Positions 35,593 to 45,247 of a stretch of 64,000 nt of DNA are shown here, in pieces (the first letter of the stretch is position 1; each line of letters starts with the position of its first letter). Position numbers and translations under genes: made by a program. Source of the DNA: Bacillota bacterium (lineage in GTDB: Bacteria; Bacillota; Clostridia; Christensenellales; Aristaeellaceae); contig JAEWVC010000057.1 of the NCBI GenBank assembly GCA_023459275.1, positions 22,859 through 86,858 on the forward strand, read 5' to 3'. The notes beneath the pieces were generated by a model. That model did not search any database. It had not been told where the DNA came from and saw only the letters and a list, made by a program, of their open reading frames with translations.

Positions 35593-36094
35593 CAGAACCG
35601 CTCCTTCCAATTTTCTCGTTCAGAATGTTCTTCGCTGCCCTTTCTCATTTTGCTCCAACCGGATTCCCCATAGTAATGACAAACGCTTTCTGTTTTCCGC
35701 CTCCTTCATGCATAGTGGGCCGGTCATGAAATCTCTCTTACGGGCCAGTATTTTGGCAAAAGATGTCCCGGAATTTCAGCGGATAGCCTTGGGGTTGGGG
35801 GCGGAATAACTTCCCGGGTTCAATGGGAGGGCTCATCTTTATTTTGGGGGGATTTGGAAACGGATGCACGCAGCGTAAATGGCCTCAACGGTATTTTAAA
35901 TCAATCGCATCGGCCGTACATCAACCAAAAGTACTATACCGGTGCTTTTGTTACAGATGGGCCCGGCGCACGCAAGCCTATCTCTGAAGCCGGTTGCTGG
36001 ATGGCCCTGATACCGGCGGCAAACCCGATTTGTTTTTCAGCAAAAAAAAGCTGCCGCTCTGCGGCGGCGGCATTCCTCCCTTTACGCGGGAGGG
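35593..36094. other. Intergenic region, no supported gene
   Basis: About 500 bp between the small secreted gene and the MalT-like gene. Short plus-strand frames (to 35809 and 35854-36150) lack ribosome sites and family resemblance. The only clear element is the minus-strand terminator at 36042-36072. Confidence 0.6.
36042..36072 (-). terminator. Intrinsic terminator of the MalT-like gene
   Basis: On the minus strand TGCCGC (36072-36067) pairs with GCGGCA (36057-36052), followed by GC and a run of eight T (36049-36042). It begins 23 bp after the regulator stop. Confidence 0.75.
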
Positions 36095-38671
36095 CTAGGG
36101 AAGCACGCCCAGTCTGCGCGCCTCATTCACGCACTGTATCCGGGTGGTAACCTGCAGCTTGCCAAAAATATTTCCCAGATGGATTTTGGTCGTGCTCAGG
36201 GAAATCTCCAGCCGGCCGGAAATTTCCCGGTTTGTATAGCCATCGGCCAGCAGCGCAAGGACTTTTTGCTCCTGGCGCGTCAACTGCTTGTATAGGGGCA
36301 CAGACGGACCCTTTTTCTCGGTTTCCGGGGGCTGCGGGCCACGAAAGGCTTGTGCCAGAAAGGCATGGATGAATTGCTTTTGCTTTTTCCCTGCCGCGGG
36401 AAAGCGGCTGATCAGCCTGGCCAGAGGTTCGCCCTCATCCAGAAAAGAACGCAGATACCCTTCCGCAACGCCTATGGCAATGCTCCGTTCCAGATATTGG
36501 TTTGCTTTTTCTTCCTCCCCTTTCCGGCCTGAAACCATGGCCAGAAGGTTCAGCGCTTCCACCGCGCTGTGCCTTCGCTCCGTTTCCAGGGCAAAGGTCA
36601 GGAGGCGGTTAAGCAGCATATCGGCATCCTGCAACGCTTCCCGGGCGATCAAGCAGCGGGCGAAGACCAGAAGTTCATACTCTCTCGTTCTGGAAAGCTC
36701 CTGATATATCCCCAGTTTGCAGGATTGAAACCAGCTTTCGGTCCCCTGCAGATCACCGGACGCCAGCAGCATGCGCACCCGAAACGCCTTGAGCAGATAG
36801 TTCCAGTGCATTTTGTGGATATTTTGGAGCTGTTCCTCACAGCTGGCGATGGTGGTAAAGGCACTTTGGATGTCCCCCTGCGCCCGGTTGATTTTTGCAA
36901 GCGCCGCCATGCCCGGCACCAGCACGCCGGGGCAATTCGCGCGCGCGGCCTTGTCAACGGCGGACAGCAGATGCCGCTTTGCTTCTTCCAAACAATTGCT
37001 CTCGTACAGGGATTCGCCCGCAATGAGCTGGTCATAACCGGGCGGTTCGTTTTTTAGCATGGCACGGTAGCTTCCCAGCATGCTCTGATACATTGCAGGC
37101 TGCTTTTTATACAGATGGATCAGGCTGCGGGAGGAACACCGGAAAAAAGTGATGTCATACGGATTGAAATCCATGTATTTTACCATGTTCCATGTTGGCC
37201 CGCCGCTGTCCGCCATTTCTTTGAGCAGGGAATAGGCCCCCGCCATATCCCCTTCCAGGATCAGGCAATGCGCCAGGATCAGGCGGCAGCTCTTCTCCGC
37301 GTATGCTTTCGCTTCCTCCGAAGCGTACCTCGGGCCGGCTGCGATGGTTTCCATAACGGCGATCCACTGTTTGCACAATGCAAACTGGCCGCTCTGCGCA
37401 TGGAATGTAGCTTTCAGCGCGGCAATCTCCAGGCTGCCGCGCAATATGGATTCCGGGATACGCGCTATTAAGGACAGCGCCGTGGAGCAATCGCCGCTGT
37501 TTATGATCAAAGGGCTCTGTTCGGCAATCAACGCAAGCGCTTGCTGATACTGCATCCCCGCCAGATAGTGCTCAACCGCCTGCTGCGGCTGCCCGTTTGC
37601 GTAAAACCAGGATGCCGCCCTGCCGTGGAGGGCGGATGCGGGATAGCTGAGTTCAGACAGGCGGTTGCGCAAAAAATCCCTGAACAGATGATGGTATCTG
37701 TACCAGACCGCGTTTTCATCCAGGGAAATGAGGAAACCGTTCCCCTGCTTCAATTCCGTCAGCAATGGGCCGCTGCTGCCGGATTGGGTGACCGCGTCGC
37801 ACAGCTGGGCGCAAAACGCATCCAAAATGGACGTCTGCAAAAAGAACGCCTGTTTCTCGTCCGGCCAGCAGCCGTAAACCTCCTGGAGAAAGTATTGGCC
37901 AAGGCTTTGGCCGCCGCGCCGGAGGCAGTCCAGCACTTGCAGCTGATCCTGCTTGGCGTTGAGCGATATGGCGATCATCACCAGGGCCGCGGCCCAGCCC
38001 TCCGCGTAATTCCCGATCACATCCAGCGCGGACACGTCCAGGCTGAACCCGCGCACCGTATAAAACTGAAGGACTTCCTGCCGCTCAAAGCGCAGATCGT
38101 TTGCGGTGATGCGGGACAGCTGTTCCTGAACCTCTATCTGCGCCAGTTCCATGACGGGCTCTGCCCGGCCGATGAGGATCAGATGCATTCTGGAAGGGAT
38201 GTACCGCAAAAAAAACAGCAGGCTTTTAAGTATTTCCGGATTCGTGATGTGGTGGAAATCGTCCAGGACCAGAAAAGCATCCGTGTTCATTGCCTCCAGC
38301 TTATCCAGCAGGATATGCAGATGAAAGTTTGTCTTGAATAATTCCGGTGAGGAAAAAACATATGCCGTATCAGGCAAAATGCTTTCATCAAGCTCATTGA
38401 GGGCGGAGCAGATATATTGCCAGAAAACCTTTGGGGCATTATCATTTTCATCCAGGGAGATCCAGGCCGGCTGCGCCTGCCGGCTGCCGAGCCATTGCAG
38501 AACGGCCGTTGTTTTCCCGTACCCGGCCGGAGCCGATACAAGCGTCAGCTTTTTTTGGTATGCCAAATCAAGCTTTGCGTTCAGTCTCAGGCGCGTGATT
38601 GTATGGCCCGCAAGATCGGGTTTATAAAATTTGGTTCTGATCAGTTCGCTGCTGTGCGGAGGCTCAGCCAT
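36095..38671 (-). CDS. MalT-like LuxR-family ATP-dependent regulator (STAND)
   Basis: An 858-residue MalT/LAL-type regulator. An N-terminal NTPase carries Walker A APAGYGKTT (about residues 48-56) and a Walker B-like FLVLDDFHH. A long alpha-helical TPR-like sensor region (about 350-780) follows, and a C-terminal LuxR HTH (LTRQEQKVLALLADGYTNREISGRL) ends the protein. Such proteins bind an inducer, oligomerise with ATP and activate transcription. GGAGGG 6 nt upstream selects the ATG at 38671. The neighbouring divergent gene is a beta-lactamase-fold hydrolase; the alpha-glucan operon lies about 1.2 kb beyond its end. Targets are unknown. Confidence 0.9.
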   Translation of the reverse strand: MAEPPHSSELIRTKFYKPDLAGHTITRLRLNAKLDLAYQKKLTLVSAPAGYGKTTAVLQWLGSRQAQPAWISLDENDNAPKVFWQYICSALNELDESILPDTAYVFSSPELFKTNFHLHILLDKLEAMNTDAFLVLDDFHHITNPEILKSLLFFLRYIPSRMHLILIGRAEPVMELAQIEVQEQLSRITANDLRFERQEVLQFYTVRGFSLDVSALDVIGNYAEGWAAALVMIAISLNAKQDQLQVLDCLRRGGQSLGQYFLQEVYGCWPDEKQAFFLQTSILDAFCAQLCDAVTQSGSSGPLLTELKQGNGFLISLDENAVWYRYHHLFRDFLRNRLSELSYPASALHGRAASWFYANGQPQQAVEHYLAGMQYQQALALIAEQSPLIINSGDCSTALSLIARIPESILRGSLEIAALKATFHAQSGQFALCKQWIAVMETIAAGPRYASEEAKAYAEKSCRLILAHCLILEGDMAGAYSLLKEMADSGGPTWNMVKYMDFNPYDITFFRCSSRSLIHLYKKQPAMYQSMLGSYRAMLKNEPPGYDQLIAGESLYESNCLEEAKRHLLSAVDKAARANCPGVLVPGMAALAKINRAQGDIQSAFTTIASCEEQLQNIHKMHWNYLLKAFRVRMLLASGDLQGTESWFQSCKLGIYQELSRTREYELLVFARCLIAREALQDADMLLNRLLTFALETERRHSAVEALNLLAMVSGRKGEEEKANQYLERSIAIGVAEGYLRSFLDEGEPLARLISRFPAAGKKQKQFIHAFLAQAFRGPQPPETEKKGPSVPLYKQLTRQEQKVLALLADGYTNREISGRLEISLSTTKIHLGNIFGKLQVTTRIQCVNEARRLGVLP

Positions 38672-38979
38672 AGCATACCCTCCAATCCCGGCTGAGTATG
38701 CGCGTATGGATCTTATGCCATATTCTATCACAAAACACCTTATGATTCAACAAATATCCCTTTGGGCATCCGAAAGGGCGGGGACCATATCCTCCGCGGC
38801 GCCCGGACAAGCGCATGGATGCCGCAGGGATGTTTTGGCTTTGCCCAAAGCATGTGATATGACGTTTGGCGATAAGAAGTGACGCTTGACTTCCGCAGGG
38901 GAGCATCGGAAAATGGATATGGGGTCACCGGCGGAAAACCGGCCGCGGCATGCGCCGATTGCGCCTGAGGAGGGGTTTT
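38672..38979. other. Divergent intergenic region with two promoters
   Basis: Toward the MalT-like gene: TTGAAT (38750-38745), 17 bp, TAGAAT (38727-38722). Toward the hydrolase: TTGACT (38886-38891), 17 bp, GAAAAT (38909-38914), weaker at -10. A CCCTTT/AAAGGG pair lies near 38757-38782. No ORF is supported. Confidence 0.5.
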
Positions 38980-40137
38980 ATGAACTTTTCCAAGCTGGCA
39001 GCCTATCTGGATACCTTTTACGCGCAAAAGGACATTCCCGGCCTGGGGTGCGCCGTGTATTACAAACACAGGCCTGTGTTTGAGCATTACGCCGGGTTTT
39101 CCGATGTGGAGAACAAGGTTGCCTTCGGCCCGGAAACGGTTTTCAGGCTGTATTCGACCACAAAGATTGCCACCTGCACGGCGGCGCTTCAGCTGATGGA
39201 GGCGGGCAAATACAGGCTGAGCGACCCATTGTATGAATACCTGCCGGAATTCCGGCACATGGCCGTGTCTTGCGCGGGTCAGGACGGTACCGTAGATATC
39301 CGCCCCGCCCAAAACATCATCACAATAGAACAGCTTTTCAGCATGACCGCCGGCATTGCCATGTGGAGCGCGGAGGACACAAAACAATTTAGGGACGCGC
39401 AAGGAAACCCTTTGGGCACACAGGCCGTCATCCGGTCGCTTGCGGAAAAACCGCTGATGTTTGAGCCGGGGACCCGCTTCAAGTACGGCATATGCCACGA
39501 TGTGCTGGGCGCGCTGGTGGAGGTGGTTTCGGGCAGGCGCTTTGGCGCTTACGTGAAAGAAAACGTGCTTGACGCGCTGGGCATGCGGGACACTTCCTTC
39601 GATTTGCCGGAGGAGGGACGCTTTTGCAAGCTGTACAGCCATTTCAGCGGCAAGACACACACGGCGGAGAGCACCGGGGACGCGTACCGGCATATTTTGA
39701 AGCCCACTCCGCTTTATGAGAGCGGCGGCGGCGGGCTGTATTCCTCCGTGCGGGATTACGTGCTGCTGGCGCAGGCGCTGTGCAACGGGGGCGCCGCGCA
39801 AAACGGCGCGCGCCTTTTGAAAAAGGAAACGGTTGACCTGATGCGCACAAAGCGGCTTGCGAAGGACGCCCAGCAGGACTTTGAGGCGTTCGGCGGTCCC
39901 AGCAAGTACGGCTACAGCTACGGTTTGGGCGTGCGCACCCTTGTGGATAGGGAGCGGAACAATTCCCTCAGCCGCAACGGCGAATTCGGCTGGGACGGGG
40001 CATGCGGCTGCTATGTCCTCATGGACCCCGGTTCACAGCTGGCCCTGTTCTACGCGCAGCAGGAGGCCGGCTCGCAGTGGTGGTTCTGGCATGGCACCGT
40101 AAGAAACATGGCGTACGCCAGCGTGTGGGGGGATTGA
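38980..40137 (+). CDS. Serine hydrolase of the beta-lactamase / PBP-like esterase family
   Basis: A 385-residue class C beta-lactamase-fold protein. The nucleophilic serine motif S-T-T-K is at Ser59-Lys62. The second motif is represented by FKYGICHDVLGALVEVVSG and the third by FGWDGACGCYV, the form seen in EstB-like esterases rather than in true beta-lactamases (no HTG/KTG). It lacks a signal peptide, arguing for a cytoplasmic esterase or amidase. GAGGAGG upstream selects the ATG at 38980. It may remove acyl groups from imported glycans. It is divergent from the MalT-like regulator. Confidence 0.85.
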   Translation: MNFSKLAAYLDTFYAQKDIPGLGCAVYYKHRPVFEHYAGFSDVENKVAFGPETVFRLYSTTKIATCTAALQLMEAGKYRLSDPLYEYLPEFRHMAVSCAGQDGTVDIRPAQNIITIEQLFSMTAGIAMWSAEDTKQFRDAQGNPLGTQAVIRSLAEKPLMFEPGTRFKYGICHDVLGALVEVVSGRRFGAYVKENVLDALGMRDTSFDLPEEGRFCKLYSHFSGKTHTAESTGDAYRHILKPTPLYESGGGGLYSSVRDYVLLAQALCNGGAAQNGARLLKKETVDLMRTKRLAKDAQQDFEAFGGPSKYGYSYGLGVRTLVDRERNNSLSRNGEFGWDGACGCYVLMDPGSQLALFYAQQEAGSQWWFWHGTVRNMAYASVWGD

Positions 40138-40210
40138 TCCCCCGTTCCAGGGCAAAAAGCAAGGGCAAAAAACGGAGGCGGTGGCAAATGGCGGTAAACC
40201 CGCATCATTC

Positions 40211-40259
40211 CCATGCAAAGCCCCTGGAAGGCGGTCCGCCTCCCAGGGGCTTTGCATGG
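40211..40259. terminator. Convergent hairpin between the hydrolase and GH3 genes
   Basis: CCATGCAAAGCCCCTGG (40211-40227) and CCAGGGGCTTTGCATGG (40243-40259) form a perfect 17-bp stem. It lies between the hydrolase (plus) and GH3 (minus) 3' ends; T-runs are absent, so it may act as a shared 3'-end stabiliser or weak terminator. Confidence 0.6.
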
Positions 40260-40275
40260 AAAGGGTACGGCGCTT

Positions 40276-42387
40276 TTACAGCGTGATTTCAGCCGTCAAA
40301 GGCTTATTTCCGGTAAGCTGGGCGGTCCGTTCGTCCGGCTGGCCCCCGCCCACAAACACCTGCACGGCGCCCTTGTGCATCTGGGCCGTGCCCTCCCCGT
40401 CATACACGCTCAACTGCTCCCGGCGGATATGCAAATTAACCGTTTTGGATTCCCCCGCCCTGATGAATACGCTGTCGAACGCTCCCAACTGCCGGATGGG
40501 GGCGGGCCAGGCCGGGTTTTTCAAGGTGATGTAGGCCTGCACCGCTTCCTTGCCGTCCATCGGGCCCGCGTTTGCCACCGTGACCGTAACATCCAGGGAA
40601 TCGCCTGCCGCGCTTACCCGCAGGCCGCTGTAGGCAAAGCGTGTGTAGGACAGGCCGTACCCGAAGGGGTAGGCCGGCATATCCTTCATAAAGCGGTAGG
40701 TGCGGCCCGCCATGCTGTAGGAGCTGAAATCCGGCACCTGCTCCATGGCGGCGTAAAAGGTAACCGGCAGGCGCCCGCAGGGGCTGTATTTTCCAAAAAG
40801 CACCTCCGCGATGGCGAGGCCGCCCATCTGGCCGGGATACCAGGCCTGCAAGATGGCGCCGAAATGATCCTCCTGCGGGAAAATGGTGGCCGAGCCCGTC
40901 ATGTTGACAAGCACCGCGGGTTTTTTTACGGATGCCAGCGCGCTGATCAGGCTGCGCTGGGATTCGGGCAGGTGCATGGTGCTCCTGTCCCCGGAGCCCA
41001 GGCCTTCCTCGCCCTCCCTGTCGCCGTTGAGCCCGGTGACCAGGATCACGGCGTCGGCAATTTCAGCGGCGCGCAGGGCTTCCCCAATGCGGTAGTCCGG
41101 CGTTTCCCCCCAGGTTTCTTCCACGGAGCCGCCCGCCAGCGCGCAGCCTTCGGCAAAGATCACCCGGGCATTGGGGAGCGCGGCCTTGATGCCCTCCAGC
41201 ACCGTATAGGTCTCGGAGGGCGTGCCGGTATAGTTTCCTTTCAGGGCGTCCCGGCTGTCGGCGTTGGGCCCGATGACCGCGACGGTTTTCAGTTTTGATG
41301 TTTCCAGCGGCAGGATGCCGTCGTTCTTCAGCAGCACCAGGGTGTCCCGCGCCATTGTAAGGCTCAGCAGGTGGTGCGCGCCGCAGTCGTTGCGCTCGTA
41401 GGGCATCTGGGCGTAGGCCTGGTCTTCCAAAGGATCGAACATCCCCAGCCGGAACCTGGCCAGAAGCAGCCGGAAGGCGGAGGCCGTAATGGTATCCTCG
41501 GTGATCAGTCCCTGCTTCACGGCCTCAAGAAGATGCGGGAACACCCATCCGCAGCACAGGTCGCAGCCGTTGTTCACCGCCAGGGCAGCGGCCTCCGCGG
41601 GGCTTTTTGCGACTTTGTGGTGCTCATAAATGTCTTCAATGGCGCCGCAGTCGCTGACCACATAGCCTTCAAACCCCCATTTTTCCCGAAGCGTTTTTTT
41701 TAGCAGCGTGGGCGAAGCGCAGGCCGCCTCCCCGTTTACGCGGTTGTACGCGCCCATGACGGAATAAACGCCCGCTTCCTCAACCGCCGCCTTGAAAGCG
41801 GGAAGATAGGTCTCCGCCATGTCCCTTTTGCTGGCTTTTGCGTCAAACGCATGCCGGTCGGCTTCCGGGCCGCTGTGCACCGCGAAATGCTTGGCGGTGG
41901 CGATGCACTTAAAATATCTGGGATCGTCCCCCTGCAGCCCCTTGATGAAGCTTACGCCCATGCGGGCCGTTAAAAAGGGGTCCTCCCCGTAGGTTTCATG
42001 CCCGCGGCCCCATCTGGGATCGCGGAAAAGGTTGATGTTGGGCGTCCACATGGTCAGGCCTTTATAGATGCCCCTGTCCTCCTTTTCGGCGGCGGCATGG
42101 TGTTTGATCCTGGCCTCATCGCCGATAACGGAAGCGATTTCGTAAAGCTGCCTTGCGTCAAAGCTGGCGGCCATGCCGATGGGCTGGGGAAACATGGTGG
42201 CTACCCCCGCCCTGGCCACGCCATGGAGGCATTCATTCCACCAGCTGTATTCCGGAATGGAAAAGCGGGACAGCGCCGAGGAGAAATAGCTCATTTGGCT
42301 CACCTTTTCCTCCAGCGTCATCTGACCCACCAAGATCTGCGTGCGTTCTTCAAAGGGCAGGGAGGTATCCTTCCAGCGGTTGTCCAT
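40276..42387 (-). CDS. GH3 glycosidase, beta-xylosidase/beta-glucosidase type
   Basis: A 703-residue cytoplasmic GH3 enzyme with the full three-domain layout: TIM barrel, alpha/beta sandwich and C-terminal fibronectin III-like domain (DVTVTVANAGPMDGKEAVQAY). The nucleophile is Asp246 in YVVSDCGAIEDI. The MWTPNINLFRDPRWGRGHETYGEDP segment is typical of the xylosidase/arabinosidase-like GH3 branch. AGGAGG upstream selects the ATG at 42387; the frame stays open further upstream to 42768 through repeat copy 3, which is not coding. It is last in the minus-strand transporter operon and would trim xylo- or gluco-oligosaccharides after import. Confidence 0.9.
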   Translation of the reverse strand: MDNRWKDTSLPFEERTQILVGQMTLEEKVSQMSYFSSALSRFSIPEYSWWNECLHGVARAGVATMFPQPIGMAASFDARQLYEIASVIGDEARIKHHAAAEKEDRGIYKGLTMWTPNINLFRDPRWGRGHETYGEDPFLTARMGVSFIKGLQGDDPRYFKCIATAKHFAVHSGPEADRHAFDAKASKRDMAETYLPAFKAAVEEAGVYSVMGAYNRVNGEAACASPTLLKKTLREKWGFEGYVVSDCGAIEDIYEHHKVAKSPAEAAALAVNNGCDLCCGWVFPHLLEAVKQGLITEDTITASAFRLLLARFRLGMFDPLEDQAYAQMPYERNDCGAHHLLSLTMARDTLVLLKNDGILPLETSKLKTVAVIGPNADSRDALKGNYTGTPSETYTVLEGIKAALPNARVIFAEGCALAGGSVEETWGETPDYRIGEALRAAEIADAVILVTGLNGDREGEEGLGSGDRSTMHLPESQRSLISALASVKKPAVLVNMTGSATIFPQEDHFGAILQAWYPGQMGGLAIAEVLFGKYSPCGRLPVTFYAAMEQVPDFSSYSMAGRTYRFMKDMPAYPFGYGLSYTRFAYSGLRVSAAGDSLDVTVTVANAGPMDGKEAVQAYITLKNPAWPAPIRQLGAFDSVFIRAGESKTVNLHIRREQLSVYDGEGTAQMHKGAVQVFVGGGQPDERTAQLTGNKPLTAEITL

Positions 42388-42497
42388 CGTGTTGTTCCTC
42401 CTGCAGGCTGTGGCCGGATGGGAGCAAGGCATGCAACCGTCCGGCAGAAGGCACTTTTCTGCCGGACTGAGACTGCGAAAGCCCAGCCGGGCAAGGC

Positions 42498-42700
42498 TCA
42501 GGGTATCGCCAAAGTTTGGCCGGTTTTCGGGGATGCATTGAAGGGGTGGAACCCCTTCAATTGAAATCGTGTCGCCCGGCTTTGACGGGCGCGCGGGTCG
42601 CTTGCGGAGCAAGCATTCCTTACACTTTTCACCGGCCGCGGCCAGAGGCCGCAGGTGAAAAGTGCAATCCAGAGAAAGTGAAATTTCACTTTCTCTGGTC
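42498..42700 (-). repeat. Multi-hairpin intergenic repeat, copy 3
   Basis: Inverted relative to copies 1 and 2 but in the same direction as the upstream SBP gene on the minus strand. Stems: perfect 30-bp palindrome 42669-42698 centred on GTGAAATTTCAC; CACTTTTCACC/GGTGAAAAGTG 42623-42664; GCTTGC-GGA-GCAAGC 42600-42614; ATTGAAGGGGT-GGA-ACCCCTTCAAT 42537-42561. The tail reads CATCCCCGAAAACCGG on the minus strand. It begins about 85 bp after the SBP stop and ends about 110 bp before the GH3 start. Confidence 0.85.
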
Positions 42701-42782
42701 CGCGGGCCAAGTATAGCACAGGCCGGCGCAGTCCGCAAGGCAAGGGCGCGGCGCTTAAAAAGGGGCACAGCCGCCCGGCTTG

Positions 42783-44288
42783 CTATTTGTACAGGGGCAT
42801 CACTTCGGCGATGCGCGTGGTCATGTAGGCGTCCAGTGTATCAAGGCCGGTCTTCCTGGCGTTGTCCATGTATTCCTGGAAGGTGGCTTTGGCTTCCTCC
42901 TGGGAGGCGGCCAGGATGACCTTGGCCTCATAGGTGGTCACCAGCGTCTTGATCTTGTCCAGTATGATCTTCTCGTCGCTTTCCCCCACGGGCAGCGCCG
43001 CCATTACCCAGGGCAGGTTGTCAAAGCGGTCCACCATGATCCTGTAGGCCTCGCTCACCAAAGCCTGGTCCGTGGTGGCGCAGCGGCTGATGGCTTCCAC
43101 GATTTCGGAGCCGCCCAGATAGAACCAAACATTGTACTTGTTGTTCTGCTCGCCCGCGGCGATGGCGTCCTTCCACTCCTTAGAGAATTGGGGCAGGCCG
43201 GCTTCGTTCATGGTGTATTCAATGCCTTCCCGGCCCATCTGCGTCAGCTTCTGGGCTTCCGGCGTAAACATCCAGGCAACAAGCTTGATGGCCGCCTCGG
43301 GGTTCTTGCAGTTCTTGGTGATGAATGTGCCGGACCAGCCCAGGTCGGAGGTCAGGTAGCTGGACGCTTCAAAGGGCACCAGCTCCTGGCAGTAGTAGCC
43401 GGGGTTGATGGCCGCCAGGGTGGCGTTTGCGCCGGGCAGGGAATTTTGCGTGCAGGCGCAGCTTGCGAAATACTTGTCATCCGCAATGGCCGTGGAGCCC
43501 TTCACAAAATAGGGGTCGTCGGGGATGATGTATCCCGCGCGGTAGCACTCGTTGAGCCACATGAGCATCTCCAAATACCGTGGGTCCTCGGTGTAGTGAA
43601 GGTAGGTTCCGTCCGCCTGCTCAATAAAGTCCAGCTGCCCCATGCCGTTCAAATACCGGAACACCAGGGTGTTCCACACATTGTTCAGCTTGAGGGGCGT
43701 CACATCGGGATAGGCGGCCTTGATGAGGCCAAACACGCTGTACAGGTCATCAAAGCTCTTGATTTCCGGGGAGCCGACGGCTTTCAGCAGATCGCCGCGG
43801 TACAGCAGGGAGCCCAGCATCGGCGCCGCGCCGGTAATGCCTTCCCAGTCCTTCTTTTCGGAATAGTGGTTCAAAACCGTGTAGGCGCGCCCGTCGGTGG
43901 CGTAGCCCTTGGCAATGCCCAGCTGCTTGTCGCTTAACTGCCAGCCAATATTGTACTGGGCGATCAGGTCTTCATAGCAGAGGCTGACCTCGGGATCGGA
44001 CATACGGTCCACCATGGTCTGGGTGTACACCAGGTCGGGAAGCTCGCCGGAGGCGATCATCACGCCCAATTGGTTGCTGTCCACCGCCACAATGGGCTCC
44101 AGCACCACGCCGGTGGCCGCGGTGATCGCTTCCGGGATGATCCCCGAGAAGGTCTCCACAGGATACCAGGTATGGTCGATGAAAATGGTCAGCTTCACGG
44201 GTTCCTCCGCGCCGGCGGCGGTAAAGACCCCGCCCAGCAGCGTGAGCGTAAGGCTCAGGCACAGGAGCACGGACAGGAATTTTTTCAT
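42783..44288 (-). CDS. Extracellular solute-binding protein
   Basis: A 501-residue secreted family-1 SBP. The signal peptide (MKKFLSVLLCLSLTLTLLGGVFTAAGAEE) has its only Cys inside the hydrophobic core, so a lipoprotein site is unlikely. The mature N-terminus has FIDHTWYPVETFSGIIPE, and the C-terminal half has GWSGTFITKNCKNPEAAIKL. Both segments are nearly shared with the SBP at 50571, so the two are paralogs. It is third in a minus-strand operon after two permeases and before GH3, so the ligand is probably a beta-xylo or beta-gluco oligosaccharide. Confidence 0.9.
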   Translation of the reverse strand: MKKFLSVLLCLSLTLTLLGGVFTAAGAEEPVKLTIFIDHTWYPVETFSGIIPEAITAATGVVLEPIVAVDSNQLGVMIASGELPDLVYTQTMVDRMSDPEVSLCYEDLIAQYNIGWQLSDKQLGIAKGYATDGRAYTVLNHYSEKKDWEGITGAAPMLGSLLYRGDLLKAVGSPEIKSFDDLYSVFGLIKAAYPDVTPLKLNNVWNTLVFRYLNGMGQLDFIEQADGTYLHYTEDPRYLEMLMWLNECYRAGYIIPDDPYFVKGSTAIADDKYFASCACTQNSLPGANATLAAINPGYYCQELVPFEASSYLTSDLGWSGTFITKNCKNPEAAIKLVAWMFTPEAQKLTQMGREGIEYTMNEAGLPQFSKEWKDAIAAGEQNNKYNVWFYLGGSEIVEAISRCATTDQALVSEAYRIMVDRFDNLPWVMAALPVGESDEKIILDKIKTLVTTYEAKVILAASQEEAKATFQEYMDNARKTGLDTLDAYMTTRIAEVMPLYK

Positions 44289-44322
44289 GGGATAACCTCC
44301 TTTTTATTTTGGGCTGATGCAA

Positions 44323-45231
44323 TCAGCCTTTCACCGAACCAATGGTCAGGCCGCTGATGAAATACCGCTGGAAGAAGGGGTATACCGCCAGGATGGGGGC
44401 GACGGCAACGATCATGGCGGCCAGCTGCACGCTTGTGTTGGTAATGGTCTCCGCCTGCAGCGTGGCCGCGTAGGTGTCCATGGCCGCGTTGGCCAGGCTG
44501 GATTTGTTGATCACCGACATCAGCTGGTAGGCCATGGTGCGCAGGGCCTTGTCCTGGGTGAAAAAGGCGCTGTCGTACCAGCTGTTCCAGTGGCCCACAG
44601 CCGTGAAAATGGCGATGGTAGCCAGCAGCGGCTTTGCGATAGGCAGTATGATCCGCGTGAAAATGCGCAGTTCCCCGGCGCCGTCCAGCCGCGCGGACTC
44701 CGCCAGCTCCACGGGGATCTCCTGGAAGAACGAAATGGAGACCAGCACAAAGAACATGTTCAGGGCCCCCGGTATGATGTAGACCAGAAATTTGTTGATC
44801 AGCCCCAGGCTGCGCAGCACCATATAATAGGGAATAACGCCGCCGGAGAAATACATGGCAAATATGAAAAGCGTCATGTACAGCTTTCTGCCCACCAGCG
44901 TTTTATGGGAAAGGCCGTAAGCGACCAGGCTTGTGACAAATACCGTCAGCCCCGTCCCCAGCACCGTGCGGGAAACGGTGATCAGCATGGCTTTCCCCCA
45001 CGCGGCATCCCGCAAAAGCTCCGCGAAGTTGTCGGTGGTAAACTTTCTGGGCCAGAAATAAATGCCGCCGTAAGTGGCGTCCTTCCCTTCGTTGAGCGCC
45101 AGCACAACGGACAGGAAGAACGGGTAGAAGGTAACTAAAAAGATAACGGTGACGAAGATATACACAAACCCGTCCACCAGCCGGTCCTCCGCCGTCCTGT
45201 GCCGGCGCCTTTTATAGGCCAAATCAGCCAT
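44323..45231 (-). CDS. ABC transporter permease (LplC-like)
   Basis: A 302-residue permease with six predicted helices. The coupling loop is ESARLDGAGELRIFTRIILPIAKP and the C-terminus RYFISGLTIGSVKG is the LplC signature. It lies 16 bp after the LplB-like gene and 34 bp before the SBP gene, forming a permease-permease-SBP importer lacking its own ATPase. Confidence 0.9.
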   Translation of the reverse strand: MADLAYKRRRHRTAEDRLVDGFVYIFVTVIFLVTFYPFFLSVVLALNEGKDATYGGIYFWPRKFTTDNFAELLRDAAWGKAMLITVSRTVLGTGLTVFVTSLVAYGLSHKTLVGRKLYMTLFIFAMYFSGGVIPYYMVLRSLGLINKFLVYIIPGALNMFFVLVSISFFQEIPVELAESARLDGAGELRIFTRIILPIAKPLLATIAIFTAVGHWNSWYDSAFFTQDKALRTMAYQLMSVINKSSLANAAMDTYAATLQAETITNTSVQLAAMIVAVAPILAVYPFFQRYFISGLTIGSVKG

Positions 45232-45247
45232 GGCGGTTGCTCCTTTC

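Noticed and set aside
35854..36150. 98-codon plus-strand ORF
   Set aside because: It uses a TTG start without clear ribosome site, runs through the minus-strand terminator and into the MalT-like gene.
42388..42768. Upstream in-frame extension of the GH3 gene giving an 830-residue protein
   Set aside because: The extension runs through repeat copy 3, has no ribosome site and adds sequence unrelated to GH3; AGGAGG supports the ATG at 42387.
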